Assembly: GCA_016872835.1 (NCBI GenBank)
Contig: VGYX01000017.1
Location: 1 to 43,947 of the forward strand
DNA: 43,947 nucleotides
Source: Planctomycetota bacterium
Lineage (GTDB): Bacteria; Planctomycetota; Phycisphaerae; Phycisphaerales; SM1A02
Reading direction: 5' to 3'
How positions within the stretch are numbered: the stretch's first letter is position 1; every line of letters begins with the position of its first letter. Below, in pieces: positions 31,638 to 39,589 of this stretch. The notes under the pieces are model-generated. The model saw nothing but the letters and a program-made list of their open reading frames with translations, was not told where the DNA came from and made no database searches. A program made the position numbers and the translations under genes.

Positions 31638-33053
31638 TCAGCGGCCGTCGATGCGGTAGGTGCCGCGCGGATTCACCATGAAGTAGCAGTCGTACGGCTC
31701 GAGCGGCGGCAGGCAGAGGTACGGCTTGCCCTGCTCGTCACGCTGCATCATGAAGAGCCACGCGGGCTCGCGACGCTCGGACGGCTTCTTGCGGATGCCC
31801 TCCTCGCGGATCTCGTTCACCAGATGGTCGATCCACTTCAACTGCACGGCCTTGTCCGCGAACTCGTCCCAGTCGCCGCTCTTCTTCGCGGCATACATCC
31901 TTGCCTTGAACTCGTCCAGCGTGATGCCCATCTTCTTCGCGATGGGCTCGGCCAGGCGCCGCTCCCACTCCTGCATCGTCTTCACTTCCTGCTCGATGTC
32001 GGTCATGTTGCCGCTGGCGCCGCCGGACATCTGGTGGTGCAGGATGATCGCGTTGGGATAGGCGTAGCTGTGCGGCGCGAGCGTGGCGATCGTGGCCGCC
32101 ATGCTGGCCGCGAAGCTCTTGACCACCACGTGCACCGGCGCGTCGCTGGTCTCGATCGCCTTCAGGATGCGGTAGCCCTGCATCACGCTGCCTCCGGGCG
32201 AGTTGTTGATCACGATGAAGATCGGCTTCGTGCGATCCTGGTTGTTGAAGTAGTCGATGCGGTCGCAGACGTAGTCCGCGCTGCCCGTCACGATCGGACC
32301 GTCCATCTCGATCTTGCGATCGCTCACCGTGAGCACGCCGTCCTTGAAAGGCTGGTCCGTGTACTGCACCGGCCCGCTCACCAGATCACGCAGCTTGTCC
32401 GTGCCGTCGCGCTGCTGCAGCATGGCAGCCGCCGTGCGAGCCTCGATCTCGGCGCGCATCTGCTCGTCGGCCAGCTTCGACTGCTCGACCTTGCGCTTCT
32501 CGGCGGCCAGCATGTTCTCGGCCGCCAGCGCTTCCTGCTCGCGGCGCAGCGTGGAGAGCTTCGCCTTGTGCTGCGCGTCAACCAGATCCTGCGCCGAACG
32601 AAGGCGATCGATCTCGGCCTTGTTCGCCGAAAGTTCCGCGTCGAGCTTGGCCTGCGCCAGCGACTGGGTCTGCTTCATGCGCTCGATCTCGGCGGCGTTC
32701 GGGGCCAGCTCGTTCTTCAGGATGGCGTCGCGCAGCTGCTGTGCGCGCTGCAGTGCTTCCAGCTTCGCCTTGTCCGGCTCGGCCTCGTAGCTCTGCTTCG
32801 CGTTGATCAGCGCAAGCTCCGCCTCGAGCTTCGTCTTCTCCGCCTTCAGACTGGCGAGTTGCGCGGAGAGCTCCTGCTCACGCAGTTCGGCCTGCTGGCG
32901 AAGGCGCTTGATCTCCTTCTCGGTGCCAACATGCGCCTCCTCGGCCTTGTCGACGGGCTTCTCGGTGGTCTCGTCGGACAGCGCCAGCGAAGCGGATGCG
33001 AGCAGGAACGGCATCGCGAGGGATGCAAGCGCAAGACGTCGGGGTTCGAACAT
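31638..33053 (-). CDS. Exported ClpP-like serine protease with a long coiled coil
   Basis: A 471-residue protein combining three parts: a signal peptide (residues 1-26, ending ASLALS), a very charged Ala/Glu/Lys/Gln-rich coiled coil (about 40-215), and a ClpP/crotonase-fold protease domain (about 225-420). The catalytic triad can be aligned: Ser317 in KSFAASMAAT, His340 in AIILHHQMSGG and Asp394 in KSGDWDEF, 16 residues before 'WID' as in ClpP. ClpP normally works in the cytoplasm with ClpX or ClpA. A signal peptide implies a periplasmic, ATP-independent enzyme whose coiled coil may replace the unfoldase or form a scaffold. A good ribosome site (AAGGA) precedes the ATG at 33053. Processing partners are unknown. 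Confidence 0.85.
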   Translation of the reverse strand: MFEPRRLALASLAMPFLLASASLALSDETTEKPVDKAEEAHVGTEKEIKRLRQQAELREQELSAQLASLKAEKTKLEAELALINAKQSYEAEPDKAKLEALQRAQQLRDAILKNELAPNAAEIERMKQTQSLAQAKLDAELSANKAEIDRLRSAQDLVDAQHKAKLSTLRREQEALAAENMLAAEKRKVEQSKLADEQMRAEIEARTAAAMLQQRDGTDKLRDLVSGPVQYTDQPFKDGVLTVSDRKIEMDGPIVTGSADYVCDRIDYFNNQDRTKPIFIVINNSPGGSVMQGYRILKAIETSDAPVHVVVKSFAASMAATIATLAPHSYAYPNAIILHHQMSGGASGNMTDIEQEVKTMQEWERRLAEPIAKKMGITLDEFKARMYAAKKSGDWDEFADKAVQLKWIDHLVNEIREEGIRKKPSERREPAWLFMMQRDEQGKPYLCLPPLEPYDCYFMVNPRGTYRIDGR

Positions 33054-33093
33054 ATCGATTTCCTTGAGATGGAATGCGGACGGGTGTCCCGGA

Positions 33094-33099
33094 AATGTA
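33094..33099 (-). promoter_or_regulatory. Putative -10 (TACATT) for the ClpP-like gene
   Basis: TACATT lies 40 bases before the ATG, giving a leader of about 34 bases with an AAGGA ribosome site. This gene is thus one of the leadered minority. Confidence 0.4.
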
Positions 33100-33100
33100 C

Positions 33101-33115
33101 GCCGCCCGGGGCGGC
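33101..33115 (-). terminator. GC-rich hairpin after the TPMT-like gene
   Basis: GCCGCCC and GGGCGGC are separated by one base, forming a tight stem ten bases after the TPMT-like stop. The minus-strand sequence after it is GTACATTT, which also carries the putative -10 of the next gene. No true T-tract, so only a possible terminator. Confidence 0.35.
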
Positions 33116-33124
33116 CGGGCGAGG

Positions 33125-33739
33125 TCACACCCGACGACGCAAGCAGACCGCGAGTTCATGCCAACCTGCGGGGTGAGGCACCTTCGCCAGCGGCGGTTCC
33201 GGCCAAGCCCATGATTCCCCCGGAAACAGCAGATGCATGGCCGCCACGTCGCAGTGGTACGGCGGACCCTCCAGACGCCCCTCGTCGACCGCCGATGTGC
33301 GCGGCTGCTGCATAAAAAGTGCCCACAGCGCCCCATCCGACCGGATCCACGCCTGCATGGCGCGCGCGTACCCCGACCAGTGGAAGGGATGGATCGCGCA
33401 CAGGCAGGTCTGTTCGAAGACGGCGTCGAAGGGCTCCCGAGGTCGCCACGCGAGCATGTCCGCCTGGACCACCTCCAGCTGCACGCCGGCGGCGAGCGCG
33501 CGAGCCCGCGTGCGGTCACACGCGGCCAGAACCAGATCGACCGCGGTCACCTTGAACCCACGCCTTGCGAGCTCGACGGCATCCCAGCCGCTGCCGCAAC
33601 CGGGCACCGCGATTCGGCACGGAGGCAGCGCACCCTCGTCGAGCCAGCGCAGCAACTGCGGACTTGGAGCGCCGCGATCCCAGGGGGTGTCGTCCGACTC
33701 GAAGCGCTGTTGCCAGAACGCCGCGTCAGGGCCCGGCAC
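33125..33739 (-). CDS. TPMT-like S-adenosylmethionine methyltransferase
   Basis: A 204-residue class I methyltransferase of the thiopurine S-methyltransferase family. The N-terminus 'AAFWQQRFESDDTPWDRGAPSPQL' is characteristic, followed by the SAM motif 'IAVPGCGSGWDAVELARRGFKVTAVD', the acidic 'VVQADMLAW' and 'FDAVFEQTCLCAIHP'. Related proteins methylate thiols, selenium, tellurium or halides; the substrate here is unknown. It starts with GTG three bases after the lipoprotein stop, with GAGG near the overlap, suggesting coupled translation. Confidence 0.85.
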   Translation of the reverse strand: MPGPDAAFWQQRFESDDTPWDRGAPSPQLLRWLDEGALPPCRIAVPGCGSGWDAVELARRGFKVTAVDLVLAACDRTRARALAAGVQLEVVQADMLAWRPREPFDAVFEQTCLCAIHPFHWSGYARAMQAWIRSDGALWALFMQQPRTSAVDEGRLEGPPYHCDVAAMHLLFPGESWAWPEPPLAKVPHPAGWHELAVCLRRRV

Positions 33740-33742
33740 GCC

Positions 33743-34318
33743 TCAGCGATCTCCGGGGAACTTCAGATCAGGCCGCACCAACTTGGCGAAGCGCGCGGCC
33801 GCCTCGGCAAGCGCATTCTCGGTGCGGGCCCACGCCGCGTCACCATCCAGCGTGAGCTTCTGGCTGCGGATCGTCTCCCGCAGGGCCGCCACCACCGGCC
33901 CGTCCGGACCCTCGGTCGCGTAGATCTCCACCGAGGTGTAGCCCCCGTCGCCCCGTTGCGGCTGGTTGGCGCCAAGGTCCGCAAGTGGATTGTCGGGGCG
34001 GGCACCCGTGATCGCGCTTCGCACCACCAGCGCACCCGCGCCGGCCGGAACGGTCTTCATGCCAAGGAAGGACTGCAGATTCGACTGCAGCTCGCGAGGA
34101 AGGGAGTCTGCGCGCTTGTGGTCACCAAGCTTCACGAGCATCTGCGTCTTCTCCACACAGGCGCCGGGCAGCCGCGAGGCGTCCAGGTTGGCCGCACGGT
34201 ACGAGACCCTGTCCCCATCGCCGGAGAGCGCCACGCCCGAAGGAATGAATCGCTGCGGTGGCGTGCTGCTGGCACAGGCTGCGGCACAGAGCGCGACGAC
34301 GAGAAGCAGGTTTCGCAT
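33743..34318 (-). CDS. Putative DUF3313-like lipoprotein
   Basis: A 191-residue protein with a short signal peptide and a likely lipobox (AAAC, Cys at about 15). The mature part has a pattern resembling DUF3313: an early 'SYRAANLDAS', a central 'LVVRSAITGARPDNPL' and a late 'GGYTSVEIYATEGPDGPVVAALRETIRSQKL'. The family consists of small outer-membrane lipoproteins of unknown function. The assignment is from weak pattern resemblance. CACAAT lies six bases before the ATG. It is probably the first gene of a pair with the TPMT-like methyltransferase. Confidence 0.6.
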   Translation of the reverse strand: MRNLLLVVALCAAACASSTPPQRFIPSGVALSGDGDRVSYRAANLDASRLPGACVEKTQMLVKLGDHKRADSLPRELQSNLQSFLGMKTVPAGAGALVVRSAITGARPDNPLADLGANQPQRGDGGYTSVEIYATEGPDGPVVAALRETIRSQKLTLDGDAAWARTENALAEAAARFAKLVRPDLKFPGDR

Positions 34319-34330
34319 GGCTCCATTGTG
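34319..34330 (-). promoter_or_regulatory. Putative -10 (CACAAT, N6) for the lipoprotein gene
   Basis: CACAAT at 34330-34325 ends six bases before the ATG at 34318, the same hexamer and spacing as apt. GGAG in the gap may be chance. Confidence 0.42.
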
Positions 34331-34354
34331 ACACGGCCGACGCGATCGTGCGCG

Positions 34355-35026
34355 TCAACCTGTCGTGCCGAACACGCGCGGAGTTGGTGCCTCGATCGTG
34401 GCGTCCTCCAGCGTGATCCGCCATGCGTGCAGCGCAGGCCCGCCCAGTCCCGGCATTTCGGCGCCGCCATAGAGGGCGTCGCCCGCCAGCGGATGTCCAA
34501 GGTGCGCGAGCCCCGCACGAATCTGATGCCGACGCCCGGGCCCGATCAGCTCCACCTCGACCCGCTCGTGCCCGGCAGGACCCGATCCGAGCACGCGCCA
34601 GATGCAGCGCCCGGCGCTCCAGGCGTTGCCGGCCTCGGTCACGGTGACTTTCGCGGAGCGCTTGTACCGACTCTCGAAGTGCAGCCGAAAGCGCCCCTCG
34701 CGCGGAAGGCCCTTGCGAGCCAGCGCAAGGTAGGTCTTGCGCACGCCCGACCCCGCGTCACCGAAGGTCGCCCGAAGCCGCTCATGCGCGTCCGCGTTTC
34801 GCGCGACCACCATGCAGCCACTCGTCCATTGGTCCAGCCGGTGGCAGAGTCCGGACTCGGGCAGCTGGGCGAGTTCCGGATGTCGCTCGTGCAGCCACGC
34901 CTCCACACTGGAGCCCTCGCTGGAAGCCTGCGCAACCGAGTGCATGCCCGCGGGCTTGTCGAGCACCAGCCAATCCTTGAAGGACTGCAGCACGATCGGC
35001 TCGGTGGACTGCGACGACGGATGCAC
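34355..35026 (-). CDS. RluA family pseudouridine synthase
   Basis: A 223-residue enzyme that isomerises uridine to pseudouridine in rRNA or tRNA. It has the family motif HRLDQWTSG with the catalytic Asp65, the lead-in 'WLVLDKPAGMHS', and the C-terminal 'PGRRHQIRAGLAHLGHPLAGDALYGG'. There is no N-terminal S4 domain, so it belongs to the short RluA/TruC/RluE-sized branch rather than RluC or RluD. The start is a GTG at 35026. It is divergent from homogentisate dioxygenase. The RNA target is not determinable. Confidence 0.88.
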   Translation of the reverse strand: MHPSSQSTEPIVLQSFKDWLVLDKPAGMHSVAQASSEGSSVEAWLHERHPELAQLPESGLCHRLDQWTSGCMVVARNADAHERLRATFGDAGSGVRKTYLALARKGLPREGRFRLHFESRYKRSAKVTVTEAGNAWSAGRCIWRVLGSGPAGHERVEVELIGPGRRHQIRAGLAHLGHPLAGDALYGGAEMPGLGGPALHAWRITLEDATIEAPTPRVFGTTG

Positions 35027-35081
35027 GGAAGGCCTATCGGCGTTCGCGCACCAATCCGTCCACCGCGCCCACGCCCGGGCT

Positions 35082-35087
35082 TACACT
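35082..35087 (+). promoter_or_regulatory. Putative -10 (TACACT) for homogentisate dioxygenase
   Basis: TACACT ends 22 bases before the ATG at 35110 and is followed by GCGAGGA, a good ribosome site. This is a conventional short-leader gene, useful as a contrast to the leaderless type. Confidence 0.4.
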
Positions 35088-35109
35088 TGTCGGCTCGCGA
35101 GGACCCCAC

Positions 35110-36345
35110 ATGCCCTTCTACACCAAGCTCGGCTCCCTTCCCCCCAAGCGACACATCCAGTTCCGCCGTCCCGACGGGGCGCTGTACTCGGAGGAAGTGT
35201 TCGGCACCGAGGGATTCGTGGGCCCGACCAGCACCCTGTACCACATGCACCCGCCCACGCAGGTGATCGGCTGGAAGACCCTCTACGGCACCAAGGCCGA
35301 ATACGTGGAGGAGACCGTGATGCGCATGCGCCACGCGAAGACCGCAGGCATGAAGGCGAAGGGCGACCCGGTGACCGGTCGTGTGGTCCTGTTCGGCAAC
35401 AGCGACGTGGAGATGTTCGCGTGCGTGCCAGCCGAGCCGATGAAGTACCACTTCAAGAACGCGCAGGGTGACGAGTGCCTGTTCATCCACTTCGGGTCGG
35501 GCACCCTCGAGAGCACCTTCGGAACGCTGAAGTTCGGACCTCGTGACTACGTGGTGATCCCGAAGGGCACGATCTACAAGCTCACCTTCGACGCCACGAA
35601 GCCCGGCGAGCCCGAGCCGCGCTTCATCGGCTTCGAGACCGCCAACGGCAGCCACATCGCGCCGCCTCGGCGCTACCTGAGCAAGCAGACGAGCCAGTTC
35701 CTGGAGCACGCGCCCTACTGCGAGCGCGACCTGCGCACGCCCGAGCTGCCGCTGACCCTCGAACAGAAGGGTGACTTCGAGGTGCGCATCAAGGCGCGCG
35801 ACTGCGTGCATGCGTACATCTACAGGCATCATCCCTGCGACGTGATCGGCTGGGACGGCTGCTACTACCCCTACTGCTTCAACATCGATGACTTCAGTCC
35901 GATCGTCGGCAAGCACCACATGCCGCCGCCCACGCACCAGACCTTCGAGGGGCACAACTTCGTCATCTGCTCGTTCTGCCCGCGCCTGCTCGACTTCCAC
36001 CCGCAGGCGATCGTGGTGCCGTACAACCACTCGAACCTGGACAGCGACGAGGTGCTCTACTACGTGCAGGGCAACTACAAGGCGCGCAAGGGCATCGAGG
36101 TGGGCAGCATCACGCTGCATCCGCAGGGCATTCCGCACGGCCCGCACCCGGGCACCGTGGAGAAGTCGATCGGCGCCACGCGCACCGACGAGCTGGCGGT
36201 CATGTGCGACACCTTCCGTCCGCTCTTCCCGACGAAGGCCGCGCTCGCGATCGACGATCTCGCCTACCCGAAGAGCTGGGAAGAGGAGCACTTCCCCGCC
36301 GCCAAGGCCGCCGCCGACAAGGGCGGCAGCGCGGACACCTGGTGA
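35110..36345 (+). CDS. hmgA: Homogentisate 1,2-dioxygenase
   Basis: HmgA opens the ring of homogentisate in tyrosine degradation. The 411-residue protein is a double cupin. Diagnostic stretches are 'GPTSTLYHMHPPTQV' near the start and, in the C-terminal half, 'CYYPYCFNIDDFSPIVGKHHMPPPTHQTF', written here in pieces: CYYPYCFNIDDFSP, then KHHMPPPTHQTF. 'PYNHSNLDSDEVLYY' holds probable iron ligands His307 and Glu314, and 'GIPHGPHPG' holds His343. It is shorter than the mammalian enzyme (445) and belongs to the compact bacterial branch. Its stop is followed at once by a DUF192 gene. Together with hppD and fahA it covers most of the pathway. Confidence 0.92.
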   Translation: MPFYTKLGSLPPKRHIQFRRPDGALYSEEVFGTEGFVGPTSTLYHMHPPTQVIGWKTLYGTKAEYVEETVMRMRHAKTAGMKAKGDPVTGRVVLFGNSDVEMFACVPAEPMKYHFKNAQGDECLFIHFGSGTLESTFGTLKFGPRDYVVIPKGTIYKLTFDATKPGEPEPRFIGFETANGSHIAPPRRYLSKQTSQFLEHAPYCERDLRTPELPLTLEQKGDFEVRIKARDCVHAYIYRHHPCDVIGWDGCYYPYCFNIDDFSPIVGKHHMPPPTHQTFEGHNFVICSFCPRLLDFHPQAIVVPYNHSNLDSDEVLYYVQGNYKARKGIEVGSITLHPQGIPHGPHPGTVEKSIGATRTDELAVMCDTFRPLFPTKAALAIDDLAYPKSWEEEHFPAAKAAADKGGSADTW

Positions 36346-36347
36346 GC

Positions 36348-36902
36348 ATGCTCATGGGTGCCGGCATCAAGTGGCTGCTGGTCGGCGTGCTGGGCGCGGG
36401 CGCGGCGGGTTTCGCGGTCATGCAAGGAGCGCCCGCGGCCGTGCAAGGTGCGCCGAAGACCGCGAAGTCGGGCTTGCCCATCGAGACGATCACGCTGGGG
36501 GGCAAGCCCTTCGAACTTGAGGTCGCGGCGACGCCCAAGGCGGTGGAGCGCGGCATGTCCGGGCGCACGGAGATCGCCGACGGCACCGGCATGATCTTCG
36601 TGTTCTCCGAGTCGCGCATCCTGAGCTTCTGGATGATCGATTGCCTCGTCGACATCGACGTGGCCTATCTGGATCGCACGGGCAAGGTGATCAGCACCTA
36701 CACCATGCGAGCCGAGGCGCCGCAGGCCAAGGGCGAGAGCCGCGAGGCCTACACCTCGCGCCTGAAGAGGTACCCCTCCGCGGACGACGCCATCTTCGCC
36801 ATCGAGGTGAAGGCCGGCCTGCTGGAGAAGCTCGGCGTGCGACCTGGAAGCACGGTGAAGATCGACTACGCGAAGCTGCGCCGCCACCTGCGCGCGAACT
36901 AG
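36348..36902 (+). CDS. DUF192 family exported protein
   Basis: A 184-residue protein with an N-terminal hydrophobic segment (about 6-24) and a DUF192 domain (about 45-180). The signature is 'FELEVAATPKAVERGMSGRTEI' then 'GMIFVFSESRILSFWMIDCLVDIDVAYLD' (in two pieces: GMIFVFSES and FWMIDCLVDIDVAYLD), matching the usual RGLM and FWMkNTliPLDi elements. An insertion around 120-150 (SREAYTSRLKRY) is seen in planctomycete-type members. The function is unknown. I start at the ATG at 36348, just after the hmgA stop; a GTG at 36342 overlaps that stop and an ATG at 36354 is also possible. Its TAG stop overlaps the fahA stop across CTAG. Confidence 0.82.
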   Translation: MLMGAGIKWLLVGVLGAGAAGFAVMQGAPAAVQGAPKTAKSGLPIETITLGGKPFELEVAATPKAVERGMSGRTEIADGTGMIFVFSESRILSFWMIDCLVDIDVAYLDRTGKVISTYTMRAEAPQAKGESREAYTSRLKRYPSADDAIFAIEVKAGLLEKLGVRPGSTVKIDYAKLRRHLRAN

Positions 36903-38194
36903 ACGAGCGCAGGCAGCACCACGCCCCGGCACTCGCCGAGGCCGATGCGCGGCATGGAGCCCTTGCCCTCGAACCAGCCACGCAGGATCACCTCATCGCC
37001 ATCCTCGAGGAACTTGCGCTGCGTGCCATCCGGCAGCGACAGCGGCTCCGTTCCGCGCCACGTGCGTTCCAGCAGGCAACCTCGGCTGTCCGGGGTCGGG
37101 CCGCTCACGGTGCCGCTGGCGAGCAGGTCACCCGGACGCATGGCGCATCCGGTGCTCGCGTGATGCGCCAGCATCTGCGCGAAGGTCCAGTACATGTCGC
37201 GATAGGTGCCCAGGCTCACCTGCATCGCGGGCACGCCCTGCTCGCGCATGCGTGCGCTCCGCAGCAGCACCTGCAACTTCAGGTCGAAGGTGAAGTCGTC
37301 CTTCCATCGCAGGTACGGCAGGTTCTCAGGCGCCGCCGCGTCGCGCACGGGGCCGGGCTCCATCCATGCCTCGATCGCCTCCAGCGGCGTGACCCACGCG
37401 CCCACGCTCGTGGAGAAGTTCTTCGCCGTGAACGGACCGAGCGGCACGTACTCCCACTTCTGCACGTCGCGCGCGCTCCAGTCGTTGACCAGACAGATGC
37501 CGAAGAGGCGATCGCGGGCGGACGCGATGTCGATGCGGTCACCCTGCTCGTTGCCGGGGCCAAGCACCACACCCACCTCCAGCTCGTAATCGAGCAGCCG
37601 GCACGGACCGAAACTTGGTGGACCGGCATCGGCCGTGCTGGTCTGGCCGCACGGGCGGCGCACGGCGGTGCCGCTTGGCACCAGCGTGCTGGCTCGACCG
37701 TGGTAGCCGATCGGCACATGTCGCCAGTTCGGCAGCAGCGGATTGTCGGGGCGGAACATGCTTCCGACGTTGGTGGCGTGGTGAATGCTGGCGTAGAAGT
37801 CGGTGTAGTCGCCCACCTCGGCCAGCATCGCCATGCGCAGCTGGTCCTGACTCGCGATGAAGCGATCGCGATCGGCTCGGTCACGCAGGGCGGGTTCGTC
37901 GGCGGACAGCAGACGCTGCGCCCAGCGTCGCGCCTGACTCCACGCGGGACGACCGAGCGCCAGCAGCGCGTTCATGCATCCCCTGTGCAGCGCGTCGCGC
38001 AGCATCGGATCCAGCGCGCCGCAATGTCCCGCGCGAGCGAACTCCGTCAGGTCGAACGCCTTGGTGCCGATCGCCACGCCCACGTGCCATTCGCCCGGAT
38101 GACTCGACCGCTCGAAGCGTCCCCAGGGAAGGTGCTCCAGCGGGAAGTCGCATCCCGGCACGTTCGCGCTCTCCACCAAGCTTCGCAGCGCCAT
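36899..38194 (-). CDS. fahA: Fumarylacetoacetase
   Basis: FahA splits fumarylacetoacetate into fumarate and acetoacetate, ending tyrosine catabolism. The 431-residue protein has the metal and catalytic residues of the family: Asp132 and His139 in DYTDFYASIHHATNVG, Glu204 and Glu206 in LDYELEVG, Asp238 in VNDWSARD and Lys258 in FTAKNF. The start ATG at 38194 overlaps the stop of the upstream conserved gene as TGATG. It is convergent with hmgA-DUF192. Maleylacetoacetate isomerase, needed between HmgA and FahA, is not in the window. Confidence 0.95.
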   Translation of the reverse strand: MALRSLVESANVPGCDFPLEHLPWGRFERSSHPGEWHVGVAIGTKAFDLTEFARAGHCGALDPMLRDALHRGCMNALLALGRPAWSQARRWAQRLLSADEPALRDRADRDRFIASQDQLRMAMLAEVGDYTDFYASIHHATNVGSMFRPDNPLLPNWRHVPIGYHGRASTLVPSGTAVRRPCGQTSTADAGPPSFGPCRLLDYELEVGVVLGPGNEQGDRIDIASARDRLFGICLVNDWSARDVQKWEYVPLGPFTAKNFSTSVGAWVTPLEAIEAWMEPGPVRDAAAPENLPYLRWKDDFTFDLKLQVLLRSARMREQGVPAMQVSLGTYRDMYWTFAQMLAHHASTGCAMRPGDLLASGTVSGPTPDSRGCLLERTWRGTEPLSLPDGTQRKFLEDGDEVILRGWFEGKGSMPRIGLGECRGVVLPALV

Positions 38195-39117
38195 CAGACC
38201 TTCGCCTCCTTCGGCAGCAGTCCAAGCGCCCTCAGGTCCGCCTCCGGCTCGTCGAAGCTGCAACTGCCGAACGTCTTCATGAAGCCATGACGCGCCGCAT
38301 CGATCTCGCGCAGCGACACGCGATGCCCGCGCCACTCCACGCCCTCCTCGTCGAAGCGGAAGCCCTTCGCGTCGCGCTCCTCCAGGATCTTCACCAGACC
38401 GGCACGATCGAGGCGGCCGTGGAAGCGCAGGCACGCCCCCACGTACACGCCGAGGAATCCGAACTGGTCGCAGCCCACGGCGGCGTTCACGCCGCGCACC
38501 GGATGATGCAGGCCCGCCGTCGCCTTCAGCGGAACATCGGCGGCTGCGGCCGCGTCGATGAACAGCGCAAGCTGCTCGGGCGAGGGGTGTGCCGCCACCG
38601 CCGTTCCGCCCGTGCGAACCTTCGCACCGGCGTCGTAACCACCCAGAGCCGCGATCGCGCCGCGCGGATCACGGTCCCACGGGATCTCGACCCACGCCTC
38701 GAATCCCTCGGGAATGCGCTCCAGGCCCGCCGCGACCGTGGCGCCGTCGATGGCGCGCGTCTCGATGGCGTCGATCACCGCAGCGGTGCCACCCTTGCGT
38801 GCGTACGCGGCGTTGAACTCGTCGATGATCTCAAGTTCGCGATCGAGCGCTGGCTCATGCAGGCCGCTCACCAGCGCGGTGAGGCGCCAGGCGTCATCAC
38901 GCGCGGCGCTTCCCGTCTTCGGAAACAGGTCCACGGCGGCGCGGTCGAACTCCTCCAGGCGCTTCACAGGCACCACCAGACGCGCGAGCATCCATCGGTT
39001 CGGCGAACCGCGATGGCGCGCGAAGTGCTCCACCGTGGAGCGCATGGAGAGCTCCGCCGGCGGAAAGAGGCCCGCATAGTCGATCGATTCCTCCATCAGT
39101 CGGCGCAATGAACGCAT
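38194..39117 (-). CDS. Conserved protein of unknown function, coupled to fahA
   Basis: A 307-residue soluble protein without signal peptide or membrane segment. I do not recognise a named family. Visible features are an N-terminal 'ESIDYAGLFPPAELSM', a central 'AGAKVRTGGTAVAAHPSPEQLALFIDAAAAADVPLKATAGLHHPVRG' (key pieces: KVRTGG and LKATAGLHHPVRG), 'FGFLGVYVGACL', and a C-terminal 'FMKTFGSCSFDEPEADLRALGLL'. Alternating strands and helices, with Lys and His near strand ends, suggest a TIM barrel. The start at 39117 is supported by TACGCT six bases upstream; 39135 would add six residues. Its TGATG overlap with fahA suggests a role linked to tyrosine breakdown. Confidence 0.75.
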   Translation of the reverse strand: MRSLRRLMEESIDYAGLFPPAELSMRSTVEHFARHRGSPNRWMLARLVVPVKRLEEFDRAAVDLFPKTGSAARDDAWRLTALVSGLHEPALDRELEIIDEFNAAYARKGGTAAVIDAIETRAIDGATVAAGLERIPEGFEAWVEIPWDRDPRGAIAALGGYDAGAKVRTGGTAVAAHPSPEQLALFIDAAAAADVPLKATAGLHHPVRGVNAAVGCDQFGFLGVYVGACLRFHGRLDRAGLVKILEERDAKGFRFDEEGVEWRGHRVSLREIDAARHGFMKTFGSCSFDEPEADLRALGLLPKEAKV

Positions 39118-39129
39118 GCTGGAAGCGTA
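39118..39129 (-). promoter_or_regulatory. Putative -10 (TACGCT, N6) for the unknown gene and fahA
   Basis: TACGCT at 39129-39124 ends six bases before the ATG at 39117. It overlaps the alternative start at 39135, which argues for the shorter protein. Confidence 0.45.
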
Positions 39130-39155
39130 GTGCATACGAACCCCGCGCGCGGCTG

Positions 39156-39167
39156 TAGCATCTCGCC
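39156..39167 (+). promoter_or_regulatory. Putative -10 (TAGCAT, N6) for the ACT-domain gene
   Basis: TAGCAT at 39156-39161 ends six bases before the ATG at 39168. The purA promoter has the same hexamer. Confidence 0.48.
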
Positions 39168-39572
39168 ATGCGGTGGCAGAAGGTGTCCGACTTCGTGATC
39201 CGGTTGCCGGACAGGCCGGGTGCGCTTGCGGGGCTCGCGGCGCGCCTGCGAGAGGGCGACATCGAGATGCTCGGCATGTGGGGACCGGTGCACGGTCGTC
39301 ACACCTCCGGCTTCCACTGCATTCCTGCCAGCGCGGAGCAGTTCCGGAGCTTCAGTCGGGACTCCGACATGAGCGCGTTCGAGCAGTCGGCGTTCCTGCT
39401 TGCGGATCCGGCCCACGGTGGTGGCTTGATCGCCGCGTTGGACGCCATCGCGCAAGCGGGCATCAACATCGAGGTGATGCAGTCGATCGTGGTGGATGGC
39501 GCCGTGTCGGCGATGGTGTGGGTCGACGAGGCCGACGAGCCAGCGCTGGCGACACTGCTCTCGAACCGCTGA
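39168..39572 (+). CDS. ACT domain protein
   Basis: A 134-residue protein with two ACT-like halves. The first (about 5-70) contains 'FVIRLPDRPGALAGLAARLREGDIEML', in which the RPGAL element is the ligand-turn signature. The second (about 72-134) contains 'GGGLIAALDAIAQAGINIEVMQSIVVDGAVSAMVW'. ACT domains bind small ligands, often amino acids, and regulate enzymes. It stands alone between two divergent and convergent genes, so the partner is unknown. No DNA-binding domain is present. Confidence 0.82.
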   Translation: MRWQKVSDFVIRLPDRPGALAGLAARLREGDIEMLGMWGPVHGRHTSGFHCIPASAEQFRSFSRDSDMSAFEQSAFLLADPAHGGGLIAALDAIAQAGINIEVMQSIVVDGAVSAMVWVDEADEPALATLLSNR

Positions 39573-39589
39573 TTCCGCCTCCAGCGGAT

